Shown: positions 1 to 5,885 of the stretch, in pieces
Layout: each line of letters starts with the position of its first letter
Position numbering within the stretch: position 1 is the first letter of the stretch
From: a virus
Virus record (IMG/VR): IMGVR_UViG_3300043395_000122
Span: 1-36,112 of that record
Reading direction: 5' to 3' (one strand)
Length of the DNA stretch: 36,112 bases
Translations under genes and position numbers: made by a program
Notes under the pieces: generated by a model
Databases searched by the model: none
Told to the model about the DNA's origin: nothing
Seen by the model: the letters and a program-made list of their open reading frames with translations, nothing else

Positions 1-281
1 TTAGAGTTAAGCCACTTACCGCATGAGTGATTGGCACTAGAAACGCCTCTCGTACCAGCACCAACATTCCAAACACGACCTTCGACATTAGCCGACTTAC
101 CAACGTATCCAATGTCAGCATGAACGATTTCTGGGATTTTAGAATCAGAGATTTGATAGATACCAGCGACCCGTTCGTCTGGATAATAAGTACCAGCAGA
201 CTTTAGAGTCGACAACGGAAGCCATTCCGTCCACGCAGAAGGATCTTCGACGAGATCGAGCACATTAACCTTAGCCATCAT
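1..281 (-). CDS. GIY-YIG nuclease-domain protein (C-terminus beyond window)
   Basis: The reading frame is open from an ATG at 281 to the window edge, giving 93 residues with no stop. A second ATG follows at once. A GGAG lies 7 nt before the first ATG, inside the end of the upstream glycosyltransferase gene, and only 2 nt separate the two genes. GIY is at residues 40-42 and YVG at 59-61, followed by GKS and an Arg at residue 69; this is the GIY-YIG order with the usual catalytic Arg downstream. T4-like phages carry such domains in homing endonucleases and stand-alone nucleases. The C-terminal half, which would hold the conserved Glu and any DNA-binding domain, is not in the window, so the specific role is open. 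The spacing between GIY and YVG (16 residues) is longer than typical. Confidence 0.7.
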   Translation of the reverse strand, partial: MMAKVNVLDLVEDPSAWTEWLPLSTLKSAGTYYPDERVAGIYQISDSKIPEIVHADIGYVGKSANVEGRVWNVGAGTRGVSSANHSCGKWLNS

Positions 282-283
282 TT

Positions 284-979
284 CTATTCTCCATCATATA
301 AAGAGTTCGTTGTCAGTTTGTTATACTTGAAACGAACGGTCACGGGTACCTTTTTGTTCCCAGCAAAGATTGATGGCTTACTCCAGTCAATCTTGACATT
401 AGGAAAGTTATCAGCCCAGTCTCTAAAGATACCCTCATAACGCTCTGGACTGATATCCACATAATCCTGCGAGTCGTTGGACGTCGCTATCCCCTTCAGC
501 TTGATGTAGGCTTTACCCTTACGAGCCAGCTGGAGATAGAAGTCGACGTCCTCAAACAAATCAATCCGATCGTATCGGGCTGACTTTACTCTACTCGTAT
601 AGTGTAGCACGAACTTGCTCAAACCGCTAGTCCATTCTTCACGCCCATTAGAAAAAGCTCGTGGATGATCGCTGATCATAGCCAAGTTCTGATAACGCCC
701 AAACATTTTGCCAGCCTTGCGATAGAAAGCTTGAAAGTCTTCCATTGTGGCAGATTGGCTAGTGCATACGCCATTATCATAGCGGGTGAACTTGCAGTCA
801 TCGTCGACCATGACAAACATGGGCTCGTTGTTCTTGATAGCCATATCAACGATCAGCTGTCGTTTTAAGGAGATTGGGAGCTGATCGTCGATCACCCTGA
901 CACTACCCCTCAGCTCTTCAGGAAGAGAGTCGTATGTTGTTTTTACGATGCCACGTGTCGGGATGTAGATAGGTATCAT
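284..979 (-). CDS. GT-A-fold glycosyltransferase, resembling TET-associated phage glycosyltransferases
   Basis: The protein has 231 residues from the ATG at 979. A longer in-frame extension upstream would lie entirely inside gp44 and is rejected, because the ATG at 979 overlaps the gp44 stop as ATGA. The N-terminus reads IPIYIPTRG, a typical nucleotide-sugar-binding first strand, and MVDDD near residue 67 looks like the metal-binding DxD motif of GT-A enzymes. An ED pair (FEDVDF) further on could be the catalytic acid region. The pattern resembles the TET-associated glycosyltransferase family, which is thought to sugar-modify hypermodified cytosines in phage DNA. That link is from memory of the family, not a search. 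It could instead modify a protein or host surface glycan. It sits in the replication block between gp44 and the GIY-YIG gene. Confidence 0.6.
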   Translation of the reverse strand: MIPIYIPTRGIVKTTYDSLPEELRGSVRVIDDQLPISLKRQLIVDMAIKNNEPMFVMVDDDCKFTRYDNGVCTSQSATMEDFQAFYRKAGKMFGRYQNLAMISDHPRAFSNGREEWTSGLSKFVLHYTSRVKSARYDRIDLFEDVDFYLQLARKGKAYIKLKGIATSNDSQDYVDISPERYEGIFRDWADNFPNVKIDWSKPSIFAGNKKVPVTVRFKYNKLTTNSLYDGE

Positions 980-1914
980 TTGAACTCGCAGTCGATCATA
1001 ATTTGAGTCATACAAGCAGCCAAGTTGATTTCTTGATCGACGACGAACGCAGCCTTGTATTGATAGTCTGCCAAGATGATAACGAGCTGGGCTACAGACT
1101 CGGGTTTCAAGATAGTGCTGGCAGCATCGTATAGCTTGCGGAACAGGACGTTCACATCCATGCTTGCATTCTGCCCAACCCACTTACGCATGTTCTCAAA
1201 CTCGCCAGCCTTCAGATACTTGACGAGTTCCTTGATCTCGACGTTATCAACAGAAGCTAGGATACCCGTGTCGATAGTTCCGCGAGCAGAGTATCGCTGG
1301 AGCTCGTTGAGAACACGACGCCAGTCAGGGAAGTGCTTCATAATCACTTCCGCAAGAACTTTCTTATCGTATCCTACGTTCTCCTGATCCAGGATCGCGC
1401 ACGCTCGCGTGAGGAACTGCTTCGCCAGCTCAGCCTTTTCCTTCGCACCAATCTTGAACTCGACTACAGAGCATCGAGAATGCAAAGGATCGATGATACG
1501 ATTGACAAAATTACATGTAAGGATAAAACCACAGTTGGACGAATATTCTTCCATAAAATTGCGAAGAGCAGGTTGAGTGGAATTAGCGTTAAGGTAATCA
1601 GCTTCGTCAAGGATAACATACTTTCTGCCCCCGCCAAACGATACGGTTGCAGCAAAGTTTCGAATATCTGTGCGAAGAGTGTCAATGTTTCCATTCATTG
1701 ATCCGTTGATGACGATGTAGTCTGCGTCGATTTCTTCGAGCATCGCACGAGCCACTGTAGTTTTACCAACACCAGCACTACCAGAGAGAAGAAGATTTGG
1801 AATATTACCATCGTTCACAAACTGTTGGAATGTTGCTTTGAGATCCTCAGGCAGAACGCAATCTGCGATCTTGCGAGGACGATACTTTTCAACCCATAGG
1901 AATTCTTCGCGCAT
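976..1914 (-). CDS. 44: Sliding-clamp loader ATPase subunit, T4 gp44-like
   Basis: This 312-residue AAA+ protein (T4 gp44 is 319) opens the gp45 clamp and places it on primer-template DNA together with gp62. Walker A GSAGVGKTT is at residues 45-53, Walker B LDEAD is at 102-106, and the SRC motif at 146-148 supplies the arginine finger in trans. The N-terminal WVEKYRP is the signature of RFC/gp44 loaders. The start ATG has GGAG 5 nt upstream. The gene lies directly downstream of gp45, behind an intrinsic-terminator-like hairpin, and overlaps the next gene by ATGA. No gp62 homologue is visible in the window; in T4 it sits beside gp44, so it must be elsewhere or too diverged to recognise. Confidence 0.95.
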   Translation of the reverse strand: MREEFLWVEKYRPRKIADCVLPEDLKATFQQFVNDGNIPNLLLSGSAGVGKTTVARAMLEEIDADYIVINGSMNGNIDTLRTDIRNFAATVSFGGGRKYVILDEADYLNANSTQPALRNFMEEYSSNCGFILTCNFVNRIIDPLHSRCSVVEFKIGAKEKAELAKQFLTRACAILDQENVGYDKKVLAEVIMKHFPDWRRVLNELQRYSARGTIDTGILASVDNVEIKELVKYLKAGEFENMRKWVGQNASMDVNVLFRKLYDAASTILKPESVAQLVIILADYQYKAAFVVDQEINLAACMTQIMIDCEFK

Positions 1915-1930
1915 CGTAGCTCCACATTAT

Positions 1931-1958
1931 AAAAGGGAAGGGGAGCCGTAGCTCCCCT
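1931..1958 (-). terminator. Intrinsic terminator between gp45 and gp44
   Basis: On the minus strand AGGGGAGC pairs perfectly with GCTCCCCT around the four-base loop TACG, followed by TCCCTTTTAT. The hairpin lies between the gp45 stop and the gp44 ribosome-binding site. It probably attenuates rather than blocks, since gp44 has no obvious promoter of its own in the gap. Confidence 0.65.
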
Positions 1959-1962
1959 AGAC

Positions 1963-2631
1963 TTATTCACCGTATTTGCTACCTTGTTCAGTAGCGATCC
2001 AGTATTCAACGTCGCCGGTCTTTGATGCGAAGTGCGAGATACCCTTTGACGAAACACGAACTTCGTAATCACGATTGAGCAACTTGAGATTGTCGATCTT
2101 GAAGATCATGCGATAGTTGGCTTCGGCTTTACCTACTTCATACATGAAGGTGTTCGAGCCCTCGTTACGCGAATCCAGCGCAGCAAGATACGCGACGTTT
2201 CCACGTCCGATGAGAGCAAGCTCAGGCAGACCCAGAACACCTGCAGCTCGAAGCGCACTCTGCAGAGCAGACGCTTCCAGAGTAAAGCTAATCTCTGTTG
2301 AAGGCAGAGAGATTTCCTTAGCAGGCGGAGCCTGGATGAGATCGCTCTTAGCATAGCGGATGTTAGCCTTACCCTTGCCGTTGGTGATCGTTACAGTATC
2401 GTCACCAAGATTGAGATCTGGATCTTCGAACATCGACACAGTCGAGATGAACTGGGTCAGATCGTAGATTGCGAACTCCTTATCGAAAGATTCTGTAACA
2501 TTAGCCTTCGCAAGAACAGTCTTTTGAGGCGATACAGTTTTCTGAACTTTTCCTGGCTGGAAAATCAACGAAGGGTTGATTGCAGCAAAGTTCTTAAGGA
2601 TTTCTGTGGTTTCTTTTGAAAGTTTCATCAT
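1963..2631 (-). CDS. 45: DNA polymerase sliding clamp, T4 gp45-like
   Basis: The 222-residue protein (T4 gp45 has 228) begins MMKLSKETTEILKNFA and continues INPSLIFQPG, the N-terminal pattern of T4-type trimeric clamps. It holds DNA polymerase on DNA, and in T4 it also activates late transcription when attached to gp55 and gp33. The start chosen is the first of two adjacent ATGs, with AGGAG ending 5 nt before it; the second ATG at 2628 is also possible. A sigma70-type promoter lies just upstream at 2654-2682. The clamp loader gene follows, matching the T4 gp45-gp44 association. Confidence 0.93.
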   Translation of the reverse strand: MMKLSKETTEILKNFAAINPSLIFQPGKVQKTVSPQKTVLAKANVTESFDKEFAIYDLTQFISTVSMFEDPDLNLGDDTVTITNGKGKANIRYAKSDLIQAPPAKEISLPSTEISFTLEASALQSALRAAGVLGLPELALIGRGNVAYLAALDSRNEGSNTFMYEVGKAEANYRMIFKIDNLKLLNRDYEVRVSSKGISHFASKTGDVEYWIATEQGSKYGE

Positions 2632-2653
2632 GTAGACTCCTATCTATATTGTA

Positions 2654-2682
2654 AGTGTATCACTATGTATGCTTATTGTCAA
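2654..2682 (-). promoter_or_regulatory. Sigma70-type promoter before gp45
   Basis: TTGACA (2682-2677), a 17-bp spacer and TACACT (2659-2654) on the minus strand. Predicted initiation is near 2647, leaving a leader of about 15 nt with AGGAG before the gp45 start. The -10 matches consensus at four of six positions. The element overlaps the 3' end of the preceding gene. Confidence 0.65.
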
Positions 2683-2900
2683 GAGGTTTGTGCAGCCAGA
2701 GCAAGAATTTCTTTAGGAGTTTCCTTACATGACATGATCTTGCCGTTCTTGAAAACGAGCGCAGTCACGTCTGGCTTATCGTCAACGAGCGTCAAGACCG
2801 CTGACTTCTTACGCATGTATCGTTCCATGACTACGATTTCCGTAGGATCAAGCCAAAGCTCGTAGCCTTCTTCTGGATGAGTGAGCTGAATGAGTGCCAT
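2679..2900 (-). CDS. Small protein of unknown function, faintly FlbD-like
   Basis: 73 residues starting MALIQLTHPEEGYELWLDP. The start overlaps the stop of the upstream glycosyltransferase as TAATG, implying translational coupling. The layout is a short beta-rich N-terminus with a conserved-looking LWLDPTEIVVME, then a second strand pair ending NGKIMSCKETPKEIL. This order (target binding strand, NGK turn, ETxxEIL) recalls the FlbD family of small bacterial proteins, but that is a pattern impression. No catalytic motif, signal peptide or membrane segment is seen. Its 3' end overlaps the -35 box of the gp45 promoter, as if the two were packed deliberately. Confidence 0.6.
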   Translation of the reverse strand: MALIQLTHPEEGYELWLDPTEIVVMERYMRKKSAVLTLVDDKPDVTALVFKNGKIMSCKETPKEILALAAQTS

Positions 2901-3766
2901 TACTTTTTCTTTCCGATCTTGTTAGGCATAGAGGATTCGTCAGCAGTTGCGCCAGCACCAATCTGAGCAAGATCGATAAGCGAGCCACCGAACATATAAG
3001 AACCCATGTGCTGGAGCTTCATCCAAGGACACAACCAAGTCTTAACACCGATATCCCAAGCCTTCTGACAGAACCAATAATCTTCTGACAGATAACGCTT
3101 AGAAGCTGGATCAACTTCTGCTTGGAACGCCATGAGAATCTCGCGCGAACCATCGAAGTGTTCTGTGCGAACGTGATCAGGCTTATACATGTATTGCGGA
3201 TAAGCTTCTTGGAACTTCTCAAGCGCAGCTCGCTGGATCATCATGAAACCAGTGCCGCCTTCAAGAACTTCTACAGGTTCATCAAGAGCGATAGAACCAG
3301 TACCTTCCTTGGGATTGAAAACATAATCGCCAACATACTTCTCTAGATTGCTAGGATCTTTGTCAGCGAAACCCTTATCGACTGCGCGCTTGATCTTTTC
3401 CCAAGCGATGCACTTTTTGGGATAAGGACCGCAGACAATATGCTTGTCTGAGCCTTCGGCTGCGATAACGGAAAGAGCGATAACATCGTTAGGATCGAAA
3501 CCAATATCGGAATCGATGAACATCAGATGTGTGCAATCCGAGCGAAGGAACTCATCGACGAGATAGTTTCTTGCTCGGGTAATTAGTGATTCGTTGAAGA
3601 GATAGAAGAAGCGAATATCCATACCATACTGTGCGCCTAGCGATGCTAGATCTGCTGTAGACTTACAATACTGTCCGCCGCAAACACCGCCATACATTGG
3701 GGTCGCGACGAAGATCTTCTTCTTGCGTAGTTCTTCAATAGATACTGAAATCTCAATTGCTGCCAT
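2900..3766 (-). CDS. GT-A-type glycosyltransferase
   Basis: 288 residues. The N-terminal strand KIFVATPMYGG is followed by FLFNE-like and ARN segments and then LMFIDSDIGFDP at about residues 87-98, where DSD is the DxD metal/nucleotide-sugar motif. A tract of Gly-Gly-Thr-Gly-Phe-Met (EGGTGFMMIQR) and later HFDGSREILMAF and EDYWFCQKAWDIG fit the acceptor half of GT2-like enzymes. GGAG lies 5 nt before the ATG. Similar stand-alone glycosyltransferases are frequent in T4-like phages and may act on modified bases, capsid proteins or host polysaccharide; the sequence does not decide. It is the second glycosyltransferase within 3 kb. Confidence 0.78.
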   Translation of the reverse strand: MAAIEISVSIEELRKKKIFVATPMYGGVCGGQYCKSTADLASLGAQYGMDIRFFYLFNESLITRARNYLVDEFLRSDCTHLMFIDSDIGFDPNDVIALSVIAAEGSDKHIVCGPYPKKCIAWEKIKRAVDKGFADKDPSNLEKYVGDYVFNPKEGTGSIALDEPVEVLEGGTGFMMIQRAALEKFQEAYPQYMYKPDHVRTEHFDGSREILMAFQAEVDPASKRYLSEDYWFCQKAWDIGVKTWLCPWMKLQHMGSYMFGGSLIDLAQIGAGATADESSMPNKIGKKK

Positions 3767-3804
3767 GATTACTCCAAATGTTATTGATATTGTATATAGT
3801 CAAG

Positions 3805-4044
3805 TCAGAGAGATTCAGCAATCTCGGCTTGCTTTTTTCTCCAGCGAACGACAGCAGCTTGTTTCTTCATGCGTCGCTTGATGGAAGGTTTGGTAAAGTG
3901 TTCATGCTCCGAAAGATCGCGCAATAGATTCTCACGCTGAACTTTCTTCTTTAATATGCGAAGAGCACCGTTCACATCATTATTGCGAACAGTGACTGAA
4001 ATACCCTTGAGATGCTCCCAAGGCTCACGATTATCAGTAGCCAA
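3805..4044 (-). CDS. rpsU: Phage-encoded 30S ribosomal protein bS21
   Basis: 79 residues with the bS21 pattern: ISVTVRNNDVNGALRILKKK, then a basic middle with ENLLRDLSEHEHFTKPS and a highly basic tail (IKRRMKKQ...RWRKK). bS21 sits at the mRNA exit of the small subunit near the anti-Shine-Dalgarno helix and affects initiation. Phage copies are known from several large phages and are thought to bias host ribosomes to phage mRNAs. The start appears to be TTG at 4044 with GGAG 6 nt upstream; no in-frame ATG is available nearby. An ATG-GAG-TTA-TAA mini-frame overlaps the Shine-Dalgarno. A hairpin terminator lies upstream, so its promoter is not obvious. Confidence 0.88.
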   Translation of the reverse strand: MATDNREPWEHLKGISVTVRNNDVNGALRILKKKVQRENLLRDLSEHEHFTKPSIKRRMKKQAAVVRWRKKQAEIAESL

Positions 4045-4058
4045 TTATAACTCCATGG

Positions 4059-4092
4059 AAAAAAGATAGGGAGGGGAATTGCTCCCCCTCCC
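4059..4092 (-). terminator. Intrinsic terminator after the winged-helix gene
   Basis: On the minus strand GGGAGGGG pairs with CCCCTCCC around an 8-base loop, followed by TATCTTTTTT. It lies between the winged-helix gene and bS21, and the U-tract ends just before the bS21 Shine-Dalgarno. Confidence 0.75.
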
Positions 4093-4101
4093 TTATATAG
4101 C

Positions 4102-4365
4102 TCACGCAGCGTGAGTGAATACTTCGTTACCCATCACAGCATACGCAAGAGCAACCATCTTGCGCGAAGGAGTGCCAAGGCGATACTTGGAAGTCACTTC
4201 ACCCTTCGAGTTCGTGCGCTCATTGAGATAGATCGCATGACCCTGCTCGCGAAGCTTGCGAACGACTTCGTGCGGATTGCCGGCAGCAAAGCGCGAACGA
4301 ATCTGAGCGGCGGTAAGTTCCTCACCGTTACGGAGAGCGGCGAGAACGGATTCAGTCTTAGTCAT
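4102..4365 (-). CDS. Winged-helix (HTH_39-like) DNA-binding protein
   Basis: 87 residues. TKTESVLAALRNGEELTAAQIRSRF is a helix-turn-helix start, followed by NPHEVVRKLREQGHAIYLNE, in which the recognition helix ends with Gly and a beta hairpin (wing) follows. This arrangement matches small winged-helix proteins common in T4-like phages and cyanophages. A C-terminal tail of about 25 residues (SRKMVALAYAVMGNEVFTHAA) is hydrophobic and may mediate dimerisation. GGAG is 8 nt before the ATG. It lies just downstream of the CobS-like gene and is closed by a strong terminator, so it may be the last gene of that unit. A transcription regulator role is inferred; the target is unknown. Confidence 0.7.
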   Translation of the reverse strand: MTKTESVLAALRNGEELTAAQIRSRFAAGNPHEVVRKLREQGHAIYLNERTNSKGEVTSKYRLGTPSRKMVALAYAVMGNEVFTHAA

Positions 4366-4398
4366 ATTATATACTCCATTGGTGGTTTTGAATTACAC

Positions 4399-5595
4399 TC
4401 AGAAAGCGATTTCTTGAGTGTTCTCCGTTGCGGTGGTAGCAACAGGAGTCTCGGGGACGGGATTGATCGTAGGATCAACCTTAGCATAGAGATCGAGGAA
4501 CGCAGTCTTCGTCTCTTCGTCGAAACGGTTAATGCACAGGCGAATAGCTTTCTGACGATCGCCGATCATGCGGAACGTCTGTGCAATGTGAACAAGGCGA
4601 CGAGTTGAGATAAGCTCGTCAATCGCGCCTTCAGTGAAAGTCTTGCGAATGATATCTGACCAATCAGTGAGATGGCTGACAAACGATTTATCATCTTCAG
4701 TCATTGTATCATCTGACAGGTAATTCGTCAAGATCTTTTTCTCGATGGCAGGAGTAGGATATTCCTGCTCGATAGTGATCGGGAAACGCTCAAGCCAAGC
4801 ATCGTCGAGCATCGTAGCGGCAACATAACGACCGTCGTCAGAGCCACGACCCTTAGTGTTAGCCGTAACGATTACGTTGAAACCTTCAGTGGCTGTGATG
4901 ATTTCGCCAGTCTTCTTCATGAAGTAGGGCTTACCTTCGAGGATACCTTGCAAGCACATAGCCTTGCCAGGATCAGCACGGTCAGCTTCGTCGATCAGCA
5001 AGATAGCACCGATCTCCATAGCACGGAGCACCGGACCCTTCATGAACTTCGTTTCGCCTTCGATGAGACGGAAACCGCCGATCAAATCGTCTTCGTCAGT
5101 CTCACGCGACATCTGGACACGAATCATCGGACGCTTGACTTTGGCGCACACCTGCTCGACCATGAACGTCTTGCCGTTGCCGGAATGACCGGAGATGAAC
5201 ACAGGGAAGAACTTGCCAGAAGCAATGATCTTCTCCATCATCTTAAACTCACCGAACGGAACGTAGTGCTTATCTTTCGTAGGAACCTGCGCATAGTCAT
5301 GCTCGGAAACAGCGTTCGGGTCGAATTTCTTAGTAGTCACAGGAGTCTCGCGGCGGATGGGAACAATATCAGCAGCCATGGCTGCGAGATTCTCGGATTC
5401 AGTTGAATCGTATGCAGGCAGTTTATACTGCGCACGACCAGCACGATACGACGGCTTGAAGATCCAGCCGTGATCAGAACCTGAGAATCCGTTCTCAGAT
5501 GCGAACGCAGTAAGATCCTTAGCAGGAATAACAGCCTGAGAGCCGAACGCACGAGTGGCGGCTTCGAGGAACTTGACTTGATTAGCCTTCAACAT
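4399..5595 (-). CDS. CobS/MoxR-like AAA+ ATPase
   Basis: 398 residues. Walker A GHSGNGKT is at 136-143, Walker B LLIDEAD at 199-205, and a sensor-1 region reads VIVTANTKG. The TANTxGxGxxxGxY pattern is typical of the CobS branch of AAA+ proteins. Residues 1-60 form a separate domain ending with WIFKPSYRAGRAQYKLP. cobS-like genes are common in T4-like cyanophages, where a cobalt-chelatase role is often assumed. Here the partner is a metallopeptidase-VWA protein two genes upstream, so the pair more likely acts as a MoxR/VWA-type remodelling machine. It has its own promoter (5626-5654). The leader mini-frame starting ATGATG ends in a TGA overlapping the start codon. Confidence 0.85.
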   Translation of the reverse strand: MLKANQVKFLEAATRAFGSQAVIPAKDLTAFASENGFSGSDHGWIFKPSYRAGRAQYKLPAYDSTESENLAAMAADIVPIRRETPVTTKKFDPNAVSEHDYAQVPTKDKHYVPFGEFKMMEKIIASGKFFPVFISGHSGNGKTFMVEQVCAKVKRPMIRVQMSRETDEDDLIGGFRLIEGETKFMKGPVLRAMEIGAILLIDEADRADPGKAMCLQGILEGKPYFMKKTGEIITATEGFNVIVTANTKGRGSDDGRYVAATMLDDAWLERFPITIEQEYPTPAIEKKILTNYLSDDTMTEDDKSFVSHLTDWSDIIRKTFTEGAIDELISTRRLVHIAQTFRMIGDRQKAIRLCINRFDEETKTAFLDLYAKVDPTINPVPETPVATTATENTQEIAF

Positions 5596-5625
5596 TTGCC
5601 TTCACCTTTCTTCATCATATAATAT

Positions 5626-5654
5626 ATTATAGCTCGTGGCTGAGCAGTTGTCAA
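5626..5654 (-). promoter_or_regulatory. Early promoter before the CobS-like gene
   Basis: TTGACA (5654-5649), 17-bp spacer and TATAAT (5631-5626) on the minus strand: a perfect sigma70 consensus. ATGATGAAGAAAGG starts 8 nt after the -10. The element belongs to the repeated promoter family also found at 5839, 8226, 8846 and 9496. Confidence 0.88.
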
Positions 5655-5655
5655 G

Positions 5656-5811
5656 TCACATTCTTTCGATAGTGGGCTTGCCAACGAGCTTCGCGCCCAA
5701 GAGCATGAGCTCACGCATGAACACGAATGCGTCCTTCAGATAGCGGAACGTGGCAGACTCATCGCGAATGAACTTATCTTCGCCCTTGATGGTATATGTT
5801 ACCTTGAACAT
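5656..5811 (-). CDS. Small unknown protein (51 aa)
   Basis: A 51-residue frame beginning MFKVTYTIKGEDKFIRDESA and ending GKPTIERM. AGGAG lies 8 nt before the ATG, a perfect promoter is 28 nt upstream, and the stop is immediately followed by the next promoter's -35 box. The sequence suggests a beta hairpin (FKVTYTIKGED) followed by a helix with hydrophobic face (FRYLKDAFVFMRELMLLGAKL), like many phage small proteins that bind host factors. An in-frame ATGATG at the predicted transcript start would add seven residues if used. No family is recognised. Its position between the CobS-like and CobT-like genes may mean a role with them. Confidence 0.7.
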   Translation of the reverse strand: MFKVTYTIKGEDKFIRDESATFRYLKDAFVFMRELMLLGAKLVGKPTIERM

Positions 5812-5838
5812 TTTGCCTTCTCCTATCATCATAATACT

Positions 5839-5867
5839 ATTATAGGTGGTTGGCAGAGAGTTGTCAA
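5839..5867 (-). promoter_or_regulatory. Early promoter before the 51-aa gene, with inverted repeat
   Basis: TTGACA (5867-5862), 17-bp spacer and TATAAT (5844-5839), a perfect consensus. The predicted +1 (5832) is the A of ATGATG. A perfect 9-bp inverted repeat, TTGGCAGAG at 5850-5858 and CTCTGCCAA at 5871-5879, flanks the -35 box and could be an operator or a hairpin from upstream read-through. Confidence 0.88.
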
Positions 5868-5885
5868 GCCCTCTGCCAACCGCTG

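Noticed and set aside
3780-3800. TTGACT before the glycosyltransferase as a promoter
   Set aside because: No acceptable -10 lies at 16-18 bp; TACAAT is only five bases away.
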